Source: Parasegetibacter sp. NRK P23 (GTDB lineage Bacteria > Bacteroidota > Bacteroidia > Chitinophagales > Chitinophagaceae). Taken from it: 64,000 nt of DNA. Position numbers and translations under genes: made by a program. Position 1 is the first letter of the stretch. Each line of letters begins with the position of its first letter. Location of the stretch: the NCBI RefSeq assembly GCF_023721715.1, contig NZ_JAMDLG010000001.1, positions 3,325,784 through 3,389,783 on the forward strand, written 5' to 3'. The notes beneath the pieces are model-generated. The model was not told the origin of the DNA, searched no databases, and saw only the letters and a list, made by a program, of their open reading frames with translations. Shown piece by piece: positions 1-8,782 of the stretch.

Positions 1-389
1 TTGGTCTTGAAAAGATCGAGGTCTTTTTCGGAGCTTCTGCGGAGTATCTTTTTGATTTCGGGGTCGGCTTCAGAGATCCCTTTTTTCTTCAGTTGAAGGC
101 GCACCAATTCGCCCGTCATGCTTACTTCTCCCACATCGAAGCCACTCACCCCTTCCACAGAAACCATTTCTCCTTTTTCGAAATACTGGAGACTATTGTT
201 CCTGAAGAAGTCCTTCCGGCTTCCCTGGTTGAAAGAGACTTCTACGATCCTGCATGAACTTTCAGGGTCGCTGAAAGGCAGGTTGGCGAGCCAGTCGTGT
301 ATATTCATCCGGTTACAACCACCGGTACTACATCCTCCGTTGCTTTTACATCCGTTTGGTTTTCCTGTTCCACAGCTACTGCATCCCAT
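1..389 (-). CDS. ricT: RicT-like PSP1-domain protein (3' end cut by window)
   Basis: The gene starts at the ATG whose complement lies at 387-389 and runs off the left edge, so only about 129 N-terminal residues are visible. The N-terminus is cysteine-rich (Cys 3, 6, 14, 20, 25) and is followed by a PSP1-type segment with the pattern FEKGEMVSVEG and DVGEVSMTGELVRLQ. PSP1/YaaT (RicT) proteins in Firmicutes form an iron-sulfur-containing complex that affects RNase Y activity and phosphorelay; the role in Bacteroidota is not well defined. It lies directly downstream of holB, the same holB-yaaT order as in Bacillus, and is probably co-transcribed with it. The family call is secure; the function is inferred. 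Confidence 0.82.
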   Translation of the reverse strand, partial: MGCSSCGTGKPNGCKSNGGCSTGGCNRMNIHDWLANLPFSDPESSCRIVEVSFNQGSRKDFFRNNSLQYFEKGEMVSVEGVSGFDVGEVSMTGELVRLQLKKKGISEADPEIKKILRRSSEKDLDLFKT

Positions 390-429
390 TCTGTATATCG
401 TGATTTATATTAATGTAATAAGGTTAACG

Positions 430-1653
430 CTAATCCATCAAAATTAAAGATTTGTTTCGAATGATGTGGGAAAGCTTTATGGTGAGGGCATGGAACAGCA
501 TTTTAGCGTTGGCGTTCCGCTCAATGTAGTAGGCGGCCTGGTCCAACTCCCTGATGATGGCCTCCTGTTGGTGGATATTGGTCAGTTTATTTAGCCTGTG
601 CGCGAAATCCAGCTCCGTTTCGCTGGCGGAAATTTTATCCGGGGGAAGTACTCCCGCTCTTACCGACTGCTCCAATAAGTGACAGAAGTATTTCAGAAAC
701 TGCTTCTGCTTTTCCCTGCCCTGTTTGGCCATTTCTTCGATCCACTTCACTTGTGCCGTTGGCCCTGACTTCAGGATGCTGTTCAGCCATTCCCGGAGCA
801 GGTCCATCCAATCGTCACCCGCGTGCTGCATCTGTTGCAGGGCTTCCCGGTAATTTCCTTCTGAAATGGCGGCTATGGCCCTGGCCTTTGCGGGTTCCAA
901 TCCACATTTTGTTTCGAGGGCGGCCGCAATTTGTGCGTCCTCCGGAATCGGGATTTTCACGAGCTGGCATCTGGAAAGAATGGTTTGAAGAATCTGCGCT
1001 TCCGATTCGGCCACGAGTATAAAAAGGGTATTCGGTGGCGGCTCTTCAATCAGTTTCAATAGCTTGTTGCCCTCATTGCCCAGGTATTCGGGCATCCACA
1101 TCACCAGTATCTTGTATTCGCTCTCAAAACTTTTCAGGTTCAGCTTCCGGATGATCTCGTTGCATTCGTGCGCCGTAATGTTCCCCTGCTTGTTCTCCGC
1201 CCCGATGAACTGCAGCCAGTCGAATACATTTCCGTATGGGTATAACTTCTGAAACTCCCTCCATTCGGTGATATAATCTGTGCTGACCGGCTTATCGCCT
1301 GCCTTCCTCGGAATGACCGGGTAAGAAAAATGGATATCCGGGTGCACCATTTGCGCCGCCTTTAAACAGGAGGAACACTGTCCGCAGGCACTGAGCATGG
1401 TACTGCTCCCGGTTCCTGTTGCATCATCCGTTTCAGGTTCAGGCGCACCGAACAGTCCTGCACTTTGCGGAGAAACAGGCTTCCCATTCTTCCACTCACA
1501 AACGATGTACTGGGCAAATGCCAGCGCAAGCGGGAGCGCACCAGATCCTTCTTTCCCTAAAAAGAGCAAAGCGTGGCTTAACCGGTTGTGCTGCACCAGT
1601 TCCGCAAGGTTATTGCCTGTTTGTTCCTGACCAATGATATCCTTAAAAAGCAT
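430..1653 (-). CDS. holB: DNA polymerase III subunit delta' (clamp loader)
   Basis: This is an AAA+ clamp-loader subunit of about 407 residues beginning MLFKDIIGQEQTGNNL. It has a degenerate P-loop (FLGKEGSGALP), a zinc module (CGQCSSC followed by VHPD) and a sensor-1 region ending in LSRCQLVKIP, all usual for delta'. I chose the start at 1653 rather than the longer frame reaching 1695, because MLFKDIIGQ is the conserved beginning and a -7 box sits only 5 bases upstream. An insertion of about 35 residues, poor in conserved positions, separates the P-loop helix from the zinc module. It precedes ricT. Delta' opens and loads the sliding clamp with the gamma/tau and delta subunits. Confidence 0.92.
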   Translation of the reverse strand: MLFKDIIGQEQTGNNLAELVQHNRLSHALLFLGKEGSGALPLALAFAQYIVCEWKNGKPVSPQSAGLFGAPEPETDDATGTGSSTMLSACGQCSSCLKAAQMVHPDIHFSYPVIPRKAGDKPVSTDYITEWREFQKLYPYGNVFDWLQFIGAENKQGNITAHECNEIIRKLNLKSFESEYKILVMWMPEYLGNEGNKLLKLIEEPPPNTLFILVAESEAQILQTILSRCQLVKIPIPEDAQIAAALETKCGLEPAKARAIAAISEGNYREALQQMQHAGDDWMDLLREWLNSILKSGPTAQVKWIEEMAKQGREKQKQFLKYFCHLLEQSVRAGVLPPDKISASETELDFAHRLNKLTNIHQQEAIIRELDQAAYYIERNANAKMLFHALTIKLSHIIRNKSLILMD

Positions 1654-1658
1654 AGCAG

Positions 1659-1666
1659 CAAATATA
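1659..1666 (-). promoter_or_regulatory. -7 promoter box before holB
   Basis: The minus strand reads TATATTTG, an exact match to the Bacteroidota -7 consensus TAnnTTTG. It ends 5 bases before the holB ATG, so the mRNA would have almost no leader. No convincing -33 TTG was seen at the usual distance. Confidence 0.5.
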
Positions 1667-1711
1667 GTGGTTATTGCCGCCGGGTTCACACACAATGTAA
1701 ACCCTTCATAC

Positions 1712-2233
1712 CTACTTGAGGTATTGCAGGATATCCGGGCTCATTGGTTCCACCGCGCTGTCGAACTTAGCGACCAGCTTGCCTTTCTCGTTGATGAGAA
1801 ACTTGGTAAAGTTCCAGCGGATATCGGCGTCCATCACCCCGTTTTCTTTTTTGTTGGTGAGCCATTTGAACAGTGGGTGAATATCATCGCCCTTCACGGA
1901 GATTTTTTCGGCCATTGGAAAACTTACGCCATAATTTTTTTCGCAGAAAGCTTCAATCTCTTCGTTAGAACCAGGTTCCTGCCCACCGAAATTATTCGCG
2001 GGGAAGCCGACGATCACCAGTTTATCCTTGTATTTCTCATACAATTCCTGGAGCCCTTTGTACTGCTTGGTGTATCCACATTTGGAAGCGGTGTTCACAA
2101 TCAGGATCTTTTTCCCCTTATATTTTGAAAAATCGATGGTGCCACCATCCAGAGACGCAACTTTGAAATCATAAATTGACGTTGCCGCGGCTGCTAATGC
2201 CACAATTGCTGATATTAAAACCGTTTTTAACAT
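1712..2233 (-). CDS. glutathione peroxidase family protein, exported
   Basis: A 173-residue thiol peroxidase with an N-terminal hydrophobic signal (about residues 1-17). The catalytic tetrad of the GPx family is visible: Cys52 in NTASKCGY, Gln85 in NFGGQEPG, and Trp140-Asn141 in RWNFTKFLI. Cys97 is a candidate resolving cysteine, which would make it thioredoxin-dependent rather than strictly glutathione-dependent, as is usual for bacterial and plant non-selenium GPx. It reduces hydroperoxides, here probably in the periplasm. It lies between the beta-helix lipoprotein gene and holB on the same strand. Confidence 0.9.
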   Translation of the reverse strand: MLKTVLISAIVALAAAATSIYDFKVASLDGGTIDFSKYKGKKILIVNTASKCGYTKQYKGLQELYEKYKDKLVIVGFPANNFGGQEPGSNEEIEAFCEKNYGVSFPMAEKISVKGDDIHPLFKWLTNKKENGVMDADIRWNFTKFLINEKGKLVAKFDSAVEPMSPDILQYLK

Positions 2234-2300
2234 AATGAGTTCATTTTCGATTATTTAAACAATATATAGTCTGTTTGGTTGCGATAGAGGTTGCTTTATG

Positions 2301-3692
2301 TTATTGTTTTTCATAACAACCTGCATCCGGCGGCCCTACCTGCCGGTTATTGCCATCCAGATCAAACACAATTCCCGTTGCCGCCCCGATGTTCAACGCC
2401 GGAGATCCTTCCTTTAGCCTGAAGTTGTAATACCTGGAAGCAGTATTAATACTGTCGAATGCCGGTGCTGTATTCTTAACCGAAGACATGACGTTAAATA
2501 AAGCATTCTCCGTTTTAGCTTTATAGAGGCAGTTCCGGATATTAACTTCGAAAGGTGTGGTACCTTTTCTTTCAGCGAAAATCTCATTGTCGACATTTCC
2601 GTTTTCGCCCCAAAAAATACAGTTTGTAAAACCCGCATATAAAGGAACCGTGACTTCCGTTCCGCCAATGACGGCATGGTTCAGCAAACGGACAACCGGC
2701 GTTTTATGCTGAATATAATTATTGCCATAACTCGCGATCGTGCAATGCGTGAAACGGTAGTCTCCCCCCAGCTCAAGACTTATATTCGAACCACAGTTGG
2801 TGATAAGACAATTCTCCGCTTCAACAGAGCTTGCCTGCGCAAGGATACCAGCGTCATAAATATTACTGATCACGCATTGGCGCAACCGTAACTTTGGTTG
2901 TGTTCCGGGTGCGGGGCCATCAACGATGAGCGCCTGGTAACTGTTGAGGATATGCGTCCATTCGAGTTCATTCTCTTTACTCTCTCCACGGAAAATAATT
3001 CCAGGCCAGCTTCCGGGAAGGTCGCGGTAAGTTTCATCCAGCCGATCACCCCGGAAAACCACGGAGTCCTTTTTCGTTCCTTTCACTTTCAGCGTACCAT
3101 CCACAATAAAAGCAGCATCTGCATGAAGGTAGACCTGCGTTCCTTCCAGGATGGTAAGGGTAACGGCCGTGTCCACCTGCAATGGACCCAGTATCACATA
3201 AGGGCGCGTGTTGTCCCATACTTCATCTGCACCGATGGTATGGTTGCGCAGGAAGCGTGCGTTCCTGCCCCAGGCTTGCAGTTGAACGAAGGTTTCGTTG
3301 CCATTGAACGCAATCTTTATACTGTCGGAGAGGATGAATGGCTGGTTGTCACCATTTGCACTGATGGAAACATTTACGAACACGTACATACTGTCGTTGG
3401 CTTCCAGTTCTATATCACGTGCAGTATGGGTCGCCATTCCATCGATGTTTATCTTAAATGGCGAGTTCGTTCCTCCTGCCAGCGTTACTTCACTTAACCG
3501 TAATTTCTGATCGTTGTTGTTGAACAGCTTGAACACTTTCGTGACCGACCCTGTTGTGGTGAAAACGGTATCGAAAAGCAGGCTGTCTGCTGAAATGCCC
3601 AATCTTGCTTCTTTGCCGGTAATGAAGGATTCTTTGTTGCACGACAACAAAACAGGGAGCAATGCCAATAATATGATGAGGAACTTTTTCAT
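2301..3692 (-). CDS. lipoprotein with right-handed beta-helix region
   Basis: A 463-residue protein with a lipoprotein signal: hydrophobic residues 4-17 and lipobox LLSC with Cys18. The middle and C-terminal parts show the irregular asparagine/glycine-rich strand-turn pattern of right-handed parallel beta-helix (pectate-lyase-like) proteins (for example GTLKVKGTKKDSVVFRGD and CLITNCGSNISLELGG), ending in a DLDGNNRQVGPPDAGCYE motif common at the end of Bacteroidota beta-helix lipoproteins. It is probably anchored in the outer membrane. No catalytic residues are recognisable, so substrate and activity are unknown. It lies 33 bases downstream of comF and may share its transcript. Confidence 0.72.
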   Translation of the reverse strand: MKKFLIILLALLPVLLSCNKESFITGKEARLGISADSLLFDTVFTTTGSVTKVFKLFNNNDQKLRLSEVTLAGGTNSPFKINIDGMATHTARDIELEANDSMYVFVNVSISANGDNQPFILSDSIKIAFNGNETFVQLQAWGRNARFLRNHTIGADEVWDNTRPYVILGPLQVDTAVTLTILEGTQVYLHADAAFIVDGTLKVKGTKKDSVVFRGDRLDETYRDLPGSWPGIIFRGESKENELEWTHILNSYQALIVDGPAPGTQPKLRLRQCVISNIYDAGILAQASSVEAENCLITNCGSNISLELGGDYRFTHCTIASYGNNYIQHKTPVVRLLNHAVIGGTEVTVPLYAGFTNCIFWGENGNVDNEIFAERKGTTPFEVNIRNCLYKAKTENALFNVMSSVKNTAPAFDSINTASRYYNFRLKEGSPALNIGAATGIVFDLDGNNRQVGPPDAGCYEKQ

Positions 3693-3725
3693 TCTTTCAG
3701 GCGTAAATGTAATTCATTTTCTTAC

Positions 3726-4439
3726 CTAGAGCACCGTGGCCGCCCATGCGTATGCCGCGATGCTCACCGATGCGGGTTTTCCTTCGTATAACGCATGAAC
3801 GCAGGATTCAAATGTGGCGCCAGTGGTGATTACGTCGTCTACCAGGAGAATGTGTTTGTCTCTAACCCGCTCCGGGTCACTCAATGAGAACCTGCTTTTC
3901 ATGTTTATCCATCTTTCCAGGCGGGATTTCCGGGTTTGGCTATCCGTTTGACTGCGTTTAACCAACAGGTGCGGGTCAAATTCCTTTCCTTGCCATGTTT
4001 CCGCGATCGCTTTTCCAAGCAGGGCGGCCTGGTTGTACCCTCTTGCACGCTCTTTGCGCGGGAACATGGGCACTGGCGCGATGAGGTTAATTTCCTTATA
4101 CAACGGAGCATCACTTAATACTTTTCCCATCATCCTGCCCATGAACCCGGCCGCCGTTCTTTCGTTCTTATACTTCAATAAGTGCAGCAGCTGCTGAATG
4201 CCGGAGCCTTTATTGAAGAAACAACAAGCCATCGCCTGATGAATGTCGGCTCTTCCCCGGAATATCTTTTCAACCGGGTTTTCTTCCCAGCGTTCGAATT
4301 TTGTAAACGGCCACTTGCTCATGCACAGCAGGCAGAAATAGTTATTGGCCTGTACAATATCATTGCCGCACCCGAGACACTGAACAGGAAAAAATAACTG
4401 CATCAATCCTTCACACCAATCACTCAACATTCTTTTCAT
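3726..4439 (-). CDS. comF: ComF family phosphoribosyltransferase-like protein
   Basis: A 237-residue protein with an N-terminal zinc-ribbon-like CxxC pair (QCLGCG near residue 20, FCLLC near 35) and a C-terminal type I phosphoribosyltransferase domain carrying the PRPP loop HILLVDDVITTGAT. Family members such as ComFC/GntX take part in DNA uptake or processing during transformation. A ComEC homologue occurs about 14 kb away (18396-20516), so a DNA-uptake role is plausible, although many bacteria not known to be competent carry both genes. Confidence 0.88.
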   Translation of the reverse strand: MKRMLSDWCEGLMQLFFPVQCLGCGNDIVQANNYFCLLCMSKWPFTKFERWEENPVEKIFRGRADIHQAMACCFFNKGSGIQQLLHLLKYKNERTAAGFMGRMMGKVLSDAPLYKEINLIAPVPMFPRKERARGYNQAALLGKAIAETWQGKEFDPHLLVKRSQTDSQTRKSRLERWINMKSRFSLSDPERVRDKHILLVDDVITTGATFESCVHALYEGKPASVSIAAYAWAATVL

Positions 4440-4537
4440 TGGTGCAAGTTCAGCAAATCGTTTTGCTCCAAAAACCGTGTTTCCCTCAAAACGTTACCGT
4501 ATTAAAACGGGTAGCGGCCTGCGCAAAACACGTAGCA

Positions 4538-5911
4538 TCAGAAAAGATAGCTGTACAGTTCTTCAATCCTGCCCATGGGGATCACTTCTATATTAAAGGA
4601 TTGTTTGCCCAGTCCTTTCTGATTGTATTTGGAAACGATTATTTTTCCGAAGCCCATTTTTTCGGCTTCAGCGATGCGTTGTTCAATCCTGTTCACCGCC
4701 CTGATCTCACCACTGAGTCCGACTTCTCCGGCAAAACAGATAACAGGTGGGAGCGGAACATCTTCATAAGAAGAGAGCAACGCGGCCATCACGGCAAGGT
4801 CGATGCTGGGGTCCTCCACTTTTAATCCGCCCGCGAGGTTCAGGAATACATCTTTCATTCCGAAATGGAAACCGCCTCTTTTCTCCAATACGGCAAGCAA
4901 TAGTTGTAACCTTCGGAGATCATATCCGCTTACCGTTCGCTGTGGGGTGCCATATACGGATTGCGTTACCAGGGCCTGTACTTCTATTAATAAAGGGCGC
5001 ATCCCTTCAATGGTTGCGGCGATAGCCGTGCCACTCAGCGCTTCTTCTTTTTGTGTGATGAGGATATCGCTGGGGTTAAGCACGGGCAGCATGCCCTTCG
5101 AGTTCATTTCATATATACCCAGTTCCGCGGTGCTGCCGAACCTGTTCTTCAACGTGCGTAATATCCTGTAAGCATAGTGCCTGTCGCCTTCAAATTGTAA
5201 AACGGTATCCACCATGTGTTCCAGTATCTTCGGTCCCGCAATGCTGCCGTCTTTCGTGATATGGCCAATAAGGAATACGGGAATGCCGGACTCCTTCGCG
5301 AAACGTTGGAACAACGCGGCGCATTCTCTTATCTGTGATACGCTGCCGGGTGAAGATTCTATAAGGGGTGATTGTAAAGTTTGAATCGAGTCAACGATCA
5401 CAACTTCCGGTTTCAGTTTCCTGATCTCCTGGAATATTGTTTGTGTATCTGTTTCTGTGAGCAGGAATACGGAATCGTTTGTAACCTGTATACGATCCGC
5501 GCGCATCTTGATCTGTTGCTCACTTTCTTCTCCGCTCACATAAAGTGTGCGGATATTTTTTAAACGCAAACCTGTTTGAAGGAACAGCGTTGATTTTCCA
5601 ATACCTGGTTCACCTGCAACGAGAATAATACTGCCCGGAACAATTCCTCCACCAAGTACACGGTTCAGTTCCGGATCTTCTGTTTGAATGCGTTGCTCTT
5701 CTTTTACTTTTACATCGTGCAGTGCAACGGTAACCGTTTTTCTTTTATCGTTTGTATCTTCTTTCCAATTGAAAACATCCTTGTCTTCTTTTTTTCGGAT
5801 GTTCTCTTCTACAAAAGAATTCCATTGCTGGCAGGATGGACATTTTCCTAACCACTTGGGGCTCTCATATCCGCAGTGCTGACAAAAAAATGCCGTTTTC
5901 AATTTGCTCAT
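4538..5911 (-). CDS. radA: DNA repair protein RadA
   Basis: A 457-residue RecA-like ATPase of normal length. It has an N-terminal C4 zinc finger (Cys10, 13, 24, 27), a Walker A motif GEPGIGKST at residues 100-108, the RadA-specific KNRFG motif near residue 255, and a C-terminal Lon-protease-like domain (GGLKVEDPSIDLAV). RadA (Sms) is a hexameric helicase that drives branch migration in recombination. It is the first gene of the leftward block. A -7 box lies 15 bases before its ATG. Confidence 0.96.
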   Translation of the reverse strand: MSKLKTAFFCQHCGYESPKWLGKCPSCQQWNSFVEENIRKKEDKDVFNWKEDTNDKRKTVTVALHDVKVKEEQRIQTEDPELNRVLGGGIVPGSIILVAGEPGIGKSTLFLQTGLRLKNIRTLYVSGEESEQQIKMRADRIQVTNDSVFLLTETDTQTIFQEIRKLKPEVVIVDSIQTLQSPLIESSPGSVSQIRECAALFQRFAKESGIPVFLIGHITKDGSIAGPKILEHMVDTVLQFEGDRHYAYRILRTLKNRFGSTAELGIYEMNSKGMLPVLNPSDILITQKEEALSGTAIAATIEGMRPLLIEVQALVTQSVYGTPQRTVSGYDLRRLQLLLAVLEKRGGFHFGMKDVFLNLAGGLKVEDPSIDLAVMAALLSSYEDVPLPPVICFAGEVGLSGEIRAVNRIEQRIAEAEKMGFGKIIVSKYNQKGLGKQSFNIEVIPMGRIEELYSYLF

Positions 5912-5926
5912 AACCTGCCGTTTTCA

Positions 5927-5934
5927 CAAATGTA
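5927..5934 (-). promoter_or_regulatory. -7 promoter box before radA
   Basis: The minus strand reads TACATTTG, matching TAnnTTTG, 15 bases upstream of the radA ATG. A clear -33 element is missing because the hairpin at 5936-5961 occupies that interval. Confidence 0.45.
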
Positions 5935-5935
5935 A

Positions 5936-5961
5936 AAGGGCCGGTATTTCTACCGACCCTT
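5936..5961 (-). terminator. hairpin with T-run upstream of radA (possible attenuator)
   Basis: An 11-base stem with a TTTC loop and one imperfect pair. On the minus strand it is followed by TTTT, which resembles an intrinsic terminator. No gene upstream on that strand needs a terminator, so it may attenuate transcripts begun farther upstream (for example at 6017-6024). Function is inferred only. Confidence 0.35.
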
Positions 5962-6275
5962 GTTACTTACTAACCCATTAAATTCTTGCACTAAATTACA
6001 AATTCAGCCTACATAACAAAATTATTTTTTGGCGGTGTGAATAACTTTTGGGGTAAAACGGGCAATAAAAAAATATAAATAATTGATTTTAATACATAAA
6101 CATATTAAAAATTAGGTAGTGGCAAATATGGCGGTTGATTTTTCCGTGAAAATGCCATTGTGTCGCTACGTCATTTTATAATTTTTTATACCGACAAAAA
6201 GGCGGAATTTTAGGGTGTAAAAACGGTATGGTTATCAATTTGATAGCTAGATTATGAGTTAAAAAAGAGATACTT

Positions 6276-6965
6276 ATGACATTCGAAATTATGTTGGTCT
6301 CCATTTTCTTCCTGCTGGTGAGTATGCTGGTATCGTGGAGGCTGAAAAGCAAATTCAAGAAATATTCGGAAGTTGCCCTCAGAAGCGGGCTTACCGGCCG
6401 CGAAGTCGCGGAAAAGATGTTGCGGGAGAATGGAATTACCGATGTAAAGGTGATTTCAGTGGATGGATTCCTTTCCGATCACTATAATCCTACCAACAAG
6501 ACGGTAAACCTGAGCCCGGATGTTTACCACAGCAATAGTGTGGCTGCGGCTGCCGTGGCGGCGCACGAATGCGGTCACGCCGTTCAGCACGCCACGGCTT
6601 ACCAGTGGCTTACCATGCGTTCAAAACTGGTTCCGGCTGTGCAGTTTAGTTCTTCTATTGTGCAGTGGGTATTATTAGCCGGTGTTGTAATGGCTAATGC
6701 ATTCCCTGGCCTATTGTTGGCAGGTATTATCCTGTTTGCAGTGACTACCTTGTTTTCAGTAATTACGCTTCCGGTGGAGTTTGACGCGAGCAAAAGAGCG
6801 CTGGCATGGCTTGGGCACACCAATGTGACCAATGAGCGGGAGTACCCGCAGGCGAAAGACGCGCTAAAGTGGGCTGCAATGACTTATGTAGTGGCGGCTA
6901 TCGCTTCCATAGTTACCCTGGTGCAGTACCTGCTGATCTATCTTTCAGGATCGAGAAGAGATTAA
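6276..6965 (+). CDS. membrane zinc metallopeptidase (YugP-like)
   Basis: A 229-residue protein of the neutral zinc metallopeptidase family typified by Bacillus YugP. The zinc motif HECGH is at residues 97-101, and the downstream LPVEFDASKRAL matches the usual third-ligand region. There is an N-terminal membrane helix (about 3-20), two hydrophobic helices around 118-165 and one near the C-terminus. The conserved start region SMLVSWRLKSKFKKYS supports the ATG at 6276. Its substrate is unknown. It is a single-gene unit ending in a strong bidirectional terminator. Confidence 0.9.
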   Translation: MTFEIMLVSIFFLLVSMLVSWRLKSKFKKYSEVALRSGLTGREVAEKMLRENGITDVKVISVDGFLSDHYNPTNKTVNLSPDVYHSNSVAAAAVAAHECGHAVQHATAYQWLTMRSKLVPAVQFSSSIVQWVLLAGVVMANAFPGLLLAGIILFAVTTLFSVITLPVEFDASKRALAWLGHTNVTNEREYPQAKDALKWAAMTYVVAAIASIVTLVQYLLIYLSGSRRD

Positions 6966-6984
6966 CAGCACAACTTAAATAAGC

Positions 6985-7015
6985 AAAACGGCGCTCTTTG
7001 ATGGAGCGCCGTTTT
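6985..7015. terminator. bidirectional intrinsic terminator
   Basis: A perfect 12-base stem (AAAACGGCGCTC / GAGCGCCGTTTT) with a 7-base loop. It has T-runs on both strands and lies between the convergent zinc peptidase and RNase G genes, so it can serve both. Confidence 0.88.
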
Positions 7016-7035
7016 CTTTATAATAAGTTTCGTTC

Positions 7036-8586
7036 TTACAACTTAATCTGTTCGTCGTGCTGATCGAAGAAGTTGAATTCGGTAAGATGGTAATTGGTAT
7101 TTTCTTTTATCGTAAGCCTGGTCTTGTGTTTCCGTTGCCATTTGCGGGCTTTGGAGAACAGCCATCCTTTGGTAAGATAAGCGTATAGGATAGGGTGCAC
7201 CATCAGGGTAAGGTTGTTGTGCTGGTGGGTAACCAGGTAGCTGAGGTTCTTTTCGATCTCATCTTCCAGTACCAGTGTGGAGGTGATTTTACCTGTTCCG
7301 TGGCAGGAAGGACAAACTTCCTGGGTATTGATATTGATTTCCGGCTTCATCCTTTGCCGGGTGATCTGCATCAGTCCGAATTTGGAGATGGGCAGTACCG
7401 CGTGTTTGGCGCGGTCCGGTTTCATGAACTTCTCCATGGCGTCGGCCAGCGCTTTTTTGTTGTCGGGTAATTTCATGTCAATGAAATCCACGACGATGAT
7501 GCCACCGAGGTCGCGGAGCCGGAGTTGACGGGCTATTTCTTCCGCCGCTTCCAGGTTGGTCTCCAGGGCGTTCTGCTCCTGGTTGTTGCTCACGCTTTTG
7601 TAGCCGCTGTTTACGTCAATTACATGCAGGGCCTCGGTATGTTCAATAATAAGATATGCGCCTGAGTTGAGGTTCACGGTTTTACCGAAAGCAGACTTCA
7701 CCTGCTTGGTTACCCCGAAATGGTCGAATATGGGAGCGCCGGAATTGTAGAAAGAAACGATATCGGCTTTTTCGGGCGCGATCTTCTGGATGTAACTCTT
7801 AGTATCGTTGAAGATTGTTTTATCGTTGAGCACGATCTTGTTGAAATCTTCATTGAGCAGGTCCCGGAGGATGCTGGTGGTCTTGGTTTGCTCACTCAAT
7901 ATCTTGGCGGGGGCCACCGAACCTTTGAGGTTACGTTGAATGGTGTGCCATGTTTCGATGAGTGTGCTCAGGTCTTCATGAAGTTCGGCCGTATTCTTTC
8001 CTTCGGCGGCGGTCCTTACAATTACCCCGAAGTTTTTTGTTTTGATGGATTCCACGATGCGCTGCAGTCTTTTTCTTTCTTCAGCGGAGTGTATCTTTCT
8101 GGAAACGGCGATAATGTCGTTGAAGGGGGTGAGTACCACGAACCTGCCCGGCAGGGATATTTCGCAACTGAGCCTGGGCCCTTTGGCGGCGATGGGTTCT
8201 TTCAGGATCTGAACGAGGATATTGGGTTTACCGCCCAGTACTTCGTTCACCTTACCTGTTTTTACGATTTCGGGTTCTACGGTGAATTTGGCGAAATCAA
8301 ATCCTTCTGGTGTCTGATCCACCATAGCCATCTGCGTGAACTTCAGGATAGACCTGGCGTAGGGGCTAAGGTCGGTATAATGAAGAAATGCATCTTTTTC
8401 AAAGCCCACATCCACGAATGCGGCGTTCAGTCCGGGGATCAGCTTTTTAACCTTTCCCAGGTACAGATCGCCCACGGCGAAGTTGGCGTCATTCTTTTCA
8501 TTATGAAGCTCAACCAGCTTTTTATCCTCCAGCAATGCAATCTCTACACCCTGAGGTACCGCGTTTATTATCAGTTCCTTGTTCAC
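7036..8586 (-). CDS. rng: ribonuclease E/G family endoribonuclease (RNase G type)
   Basis: A 516-residue protein, the length of RNase G rather than the longer RNase E. An S1-like RNA-binding domain covers about residues 36-120 (GDLYLGKVKKLIPGLNAAFVDVG). The catalytic region has VIDVNSG and VVDFIDMK with the metal-binding aspartates, followed by the zinc-link cysteines CPSCHGTGK near residue 425. It processes rRNA 5' ends and degrades mRNA. The same neighbourhood (rng, small basic protein, TPR protein, HU, mutY) is common in Bacteroidota. Confidence 0.95.
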   Translation of the reverse strand: MNKELIINAVPQGVEIALLEDKKLVELHNEKNDANFAVGDLYLGKVKKLIPGLNAAFVDVGFEKDAFLHYTDLSPYARSILKFTQMAMVDQTPEGFDFAKFTVEPEIVKTGKVNEVLGGKPNILVQILKEPIAAKGPRLSCEISLPGRFVVLTPFNDIIAVSRKIHSAEERKRLQRIVESIKTKNFGVIVRTAAEGKNTAELHEDLSTLIETWHTIQRNLKGSVAPAKILSEQTKTTSILRDLLNEDFNKIVLNDKTIFNDTKSYIQKIAPEKADIVSFYNSGAPIFDHFGVTKQVKSAFGKTVNLNSGAYLIIEHTEALHVIDVNSGYKSVSNNQEQNALETNLEAAEEIARQLRLRDLGGIIVVDFIDMKLPDNKKALADAMEKFMKPDRAKHAVLPISKFGLMQITRQRMKPEININTQEVCPSCHGTGKITSTLVLEDEIEKNLSYLVTHQHNNLTLMVHPILYAYLTKGWLFSKARKWQRKHKTRLTIKENTNYHLTEFNFFDQHDEQIKL

Positions 8587-8724
8587 TAGATTTTTCTTTA
8601 CGAACTACAGCCATACATCTACAGGAATGCTGTTTAGGGGCCATAACACAGCCGTATATACGCAGAAACAACGTGTATTATTGCTGTCGAGGCTTTTTTT
8701 GATTACAGCATCAGCGAAAGTCAA

Positions 8725-8753
8725 GTAAGCCGGGAAAGGTATTCCCGGCTTAC
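8725..8753 (-). terminator. perfect 12-bp hairpin downstream of the small ribosomal-type gene
   Basis: GTAAGCCGGGAA and TTCCCGGCTTAC form a perfect 12-base stem around a 5-base loop, 29 bases beyond the stop of the 30-residue gene. No T-run follows directly on either strand, so it may be a stabilising hairpin or weak terminator. Confidence 0.5.
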
Positions 8754-8782
8754 AGAAACAGATATAGTATAAGAACCAGAAA

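Larger units (their letters stand above)
5912..6275. other. AT-rich intergenic region between radA and the divergent zinc peptidase
   Basis: 364 bases without a credible gene. It holds a -7 box for radA (5927-5934, minus TACATTTG), a hairpin at 5936-5961, a second minus-strand TAATTTTG at 6017-6024, and a small palindrome TATCAA-T-TTGATA at 6233-6245 about 30 bases before the rightward gene. The rest is low-complexity AT-rich sequence. No tRNA-like or riboswitch-like fold was recognised. Confidence 0.5.

Noticed and set aside
5912-6275. Small RNA or riboswitch between radA and the zinc peptidase
   Set aside because: Apart from the hairpin no conserved RNA motif could be recognised by eye; the AT-rich remainder looks like plain leader sequence.
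7720-8589. 289-residue plus-strand reading frame opposite RNase G
   Set aside because: Fully inside the rng gene on the other strand, with no domain.
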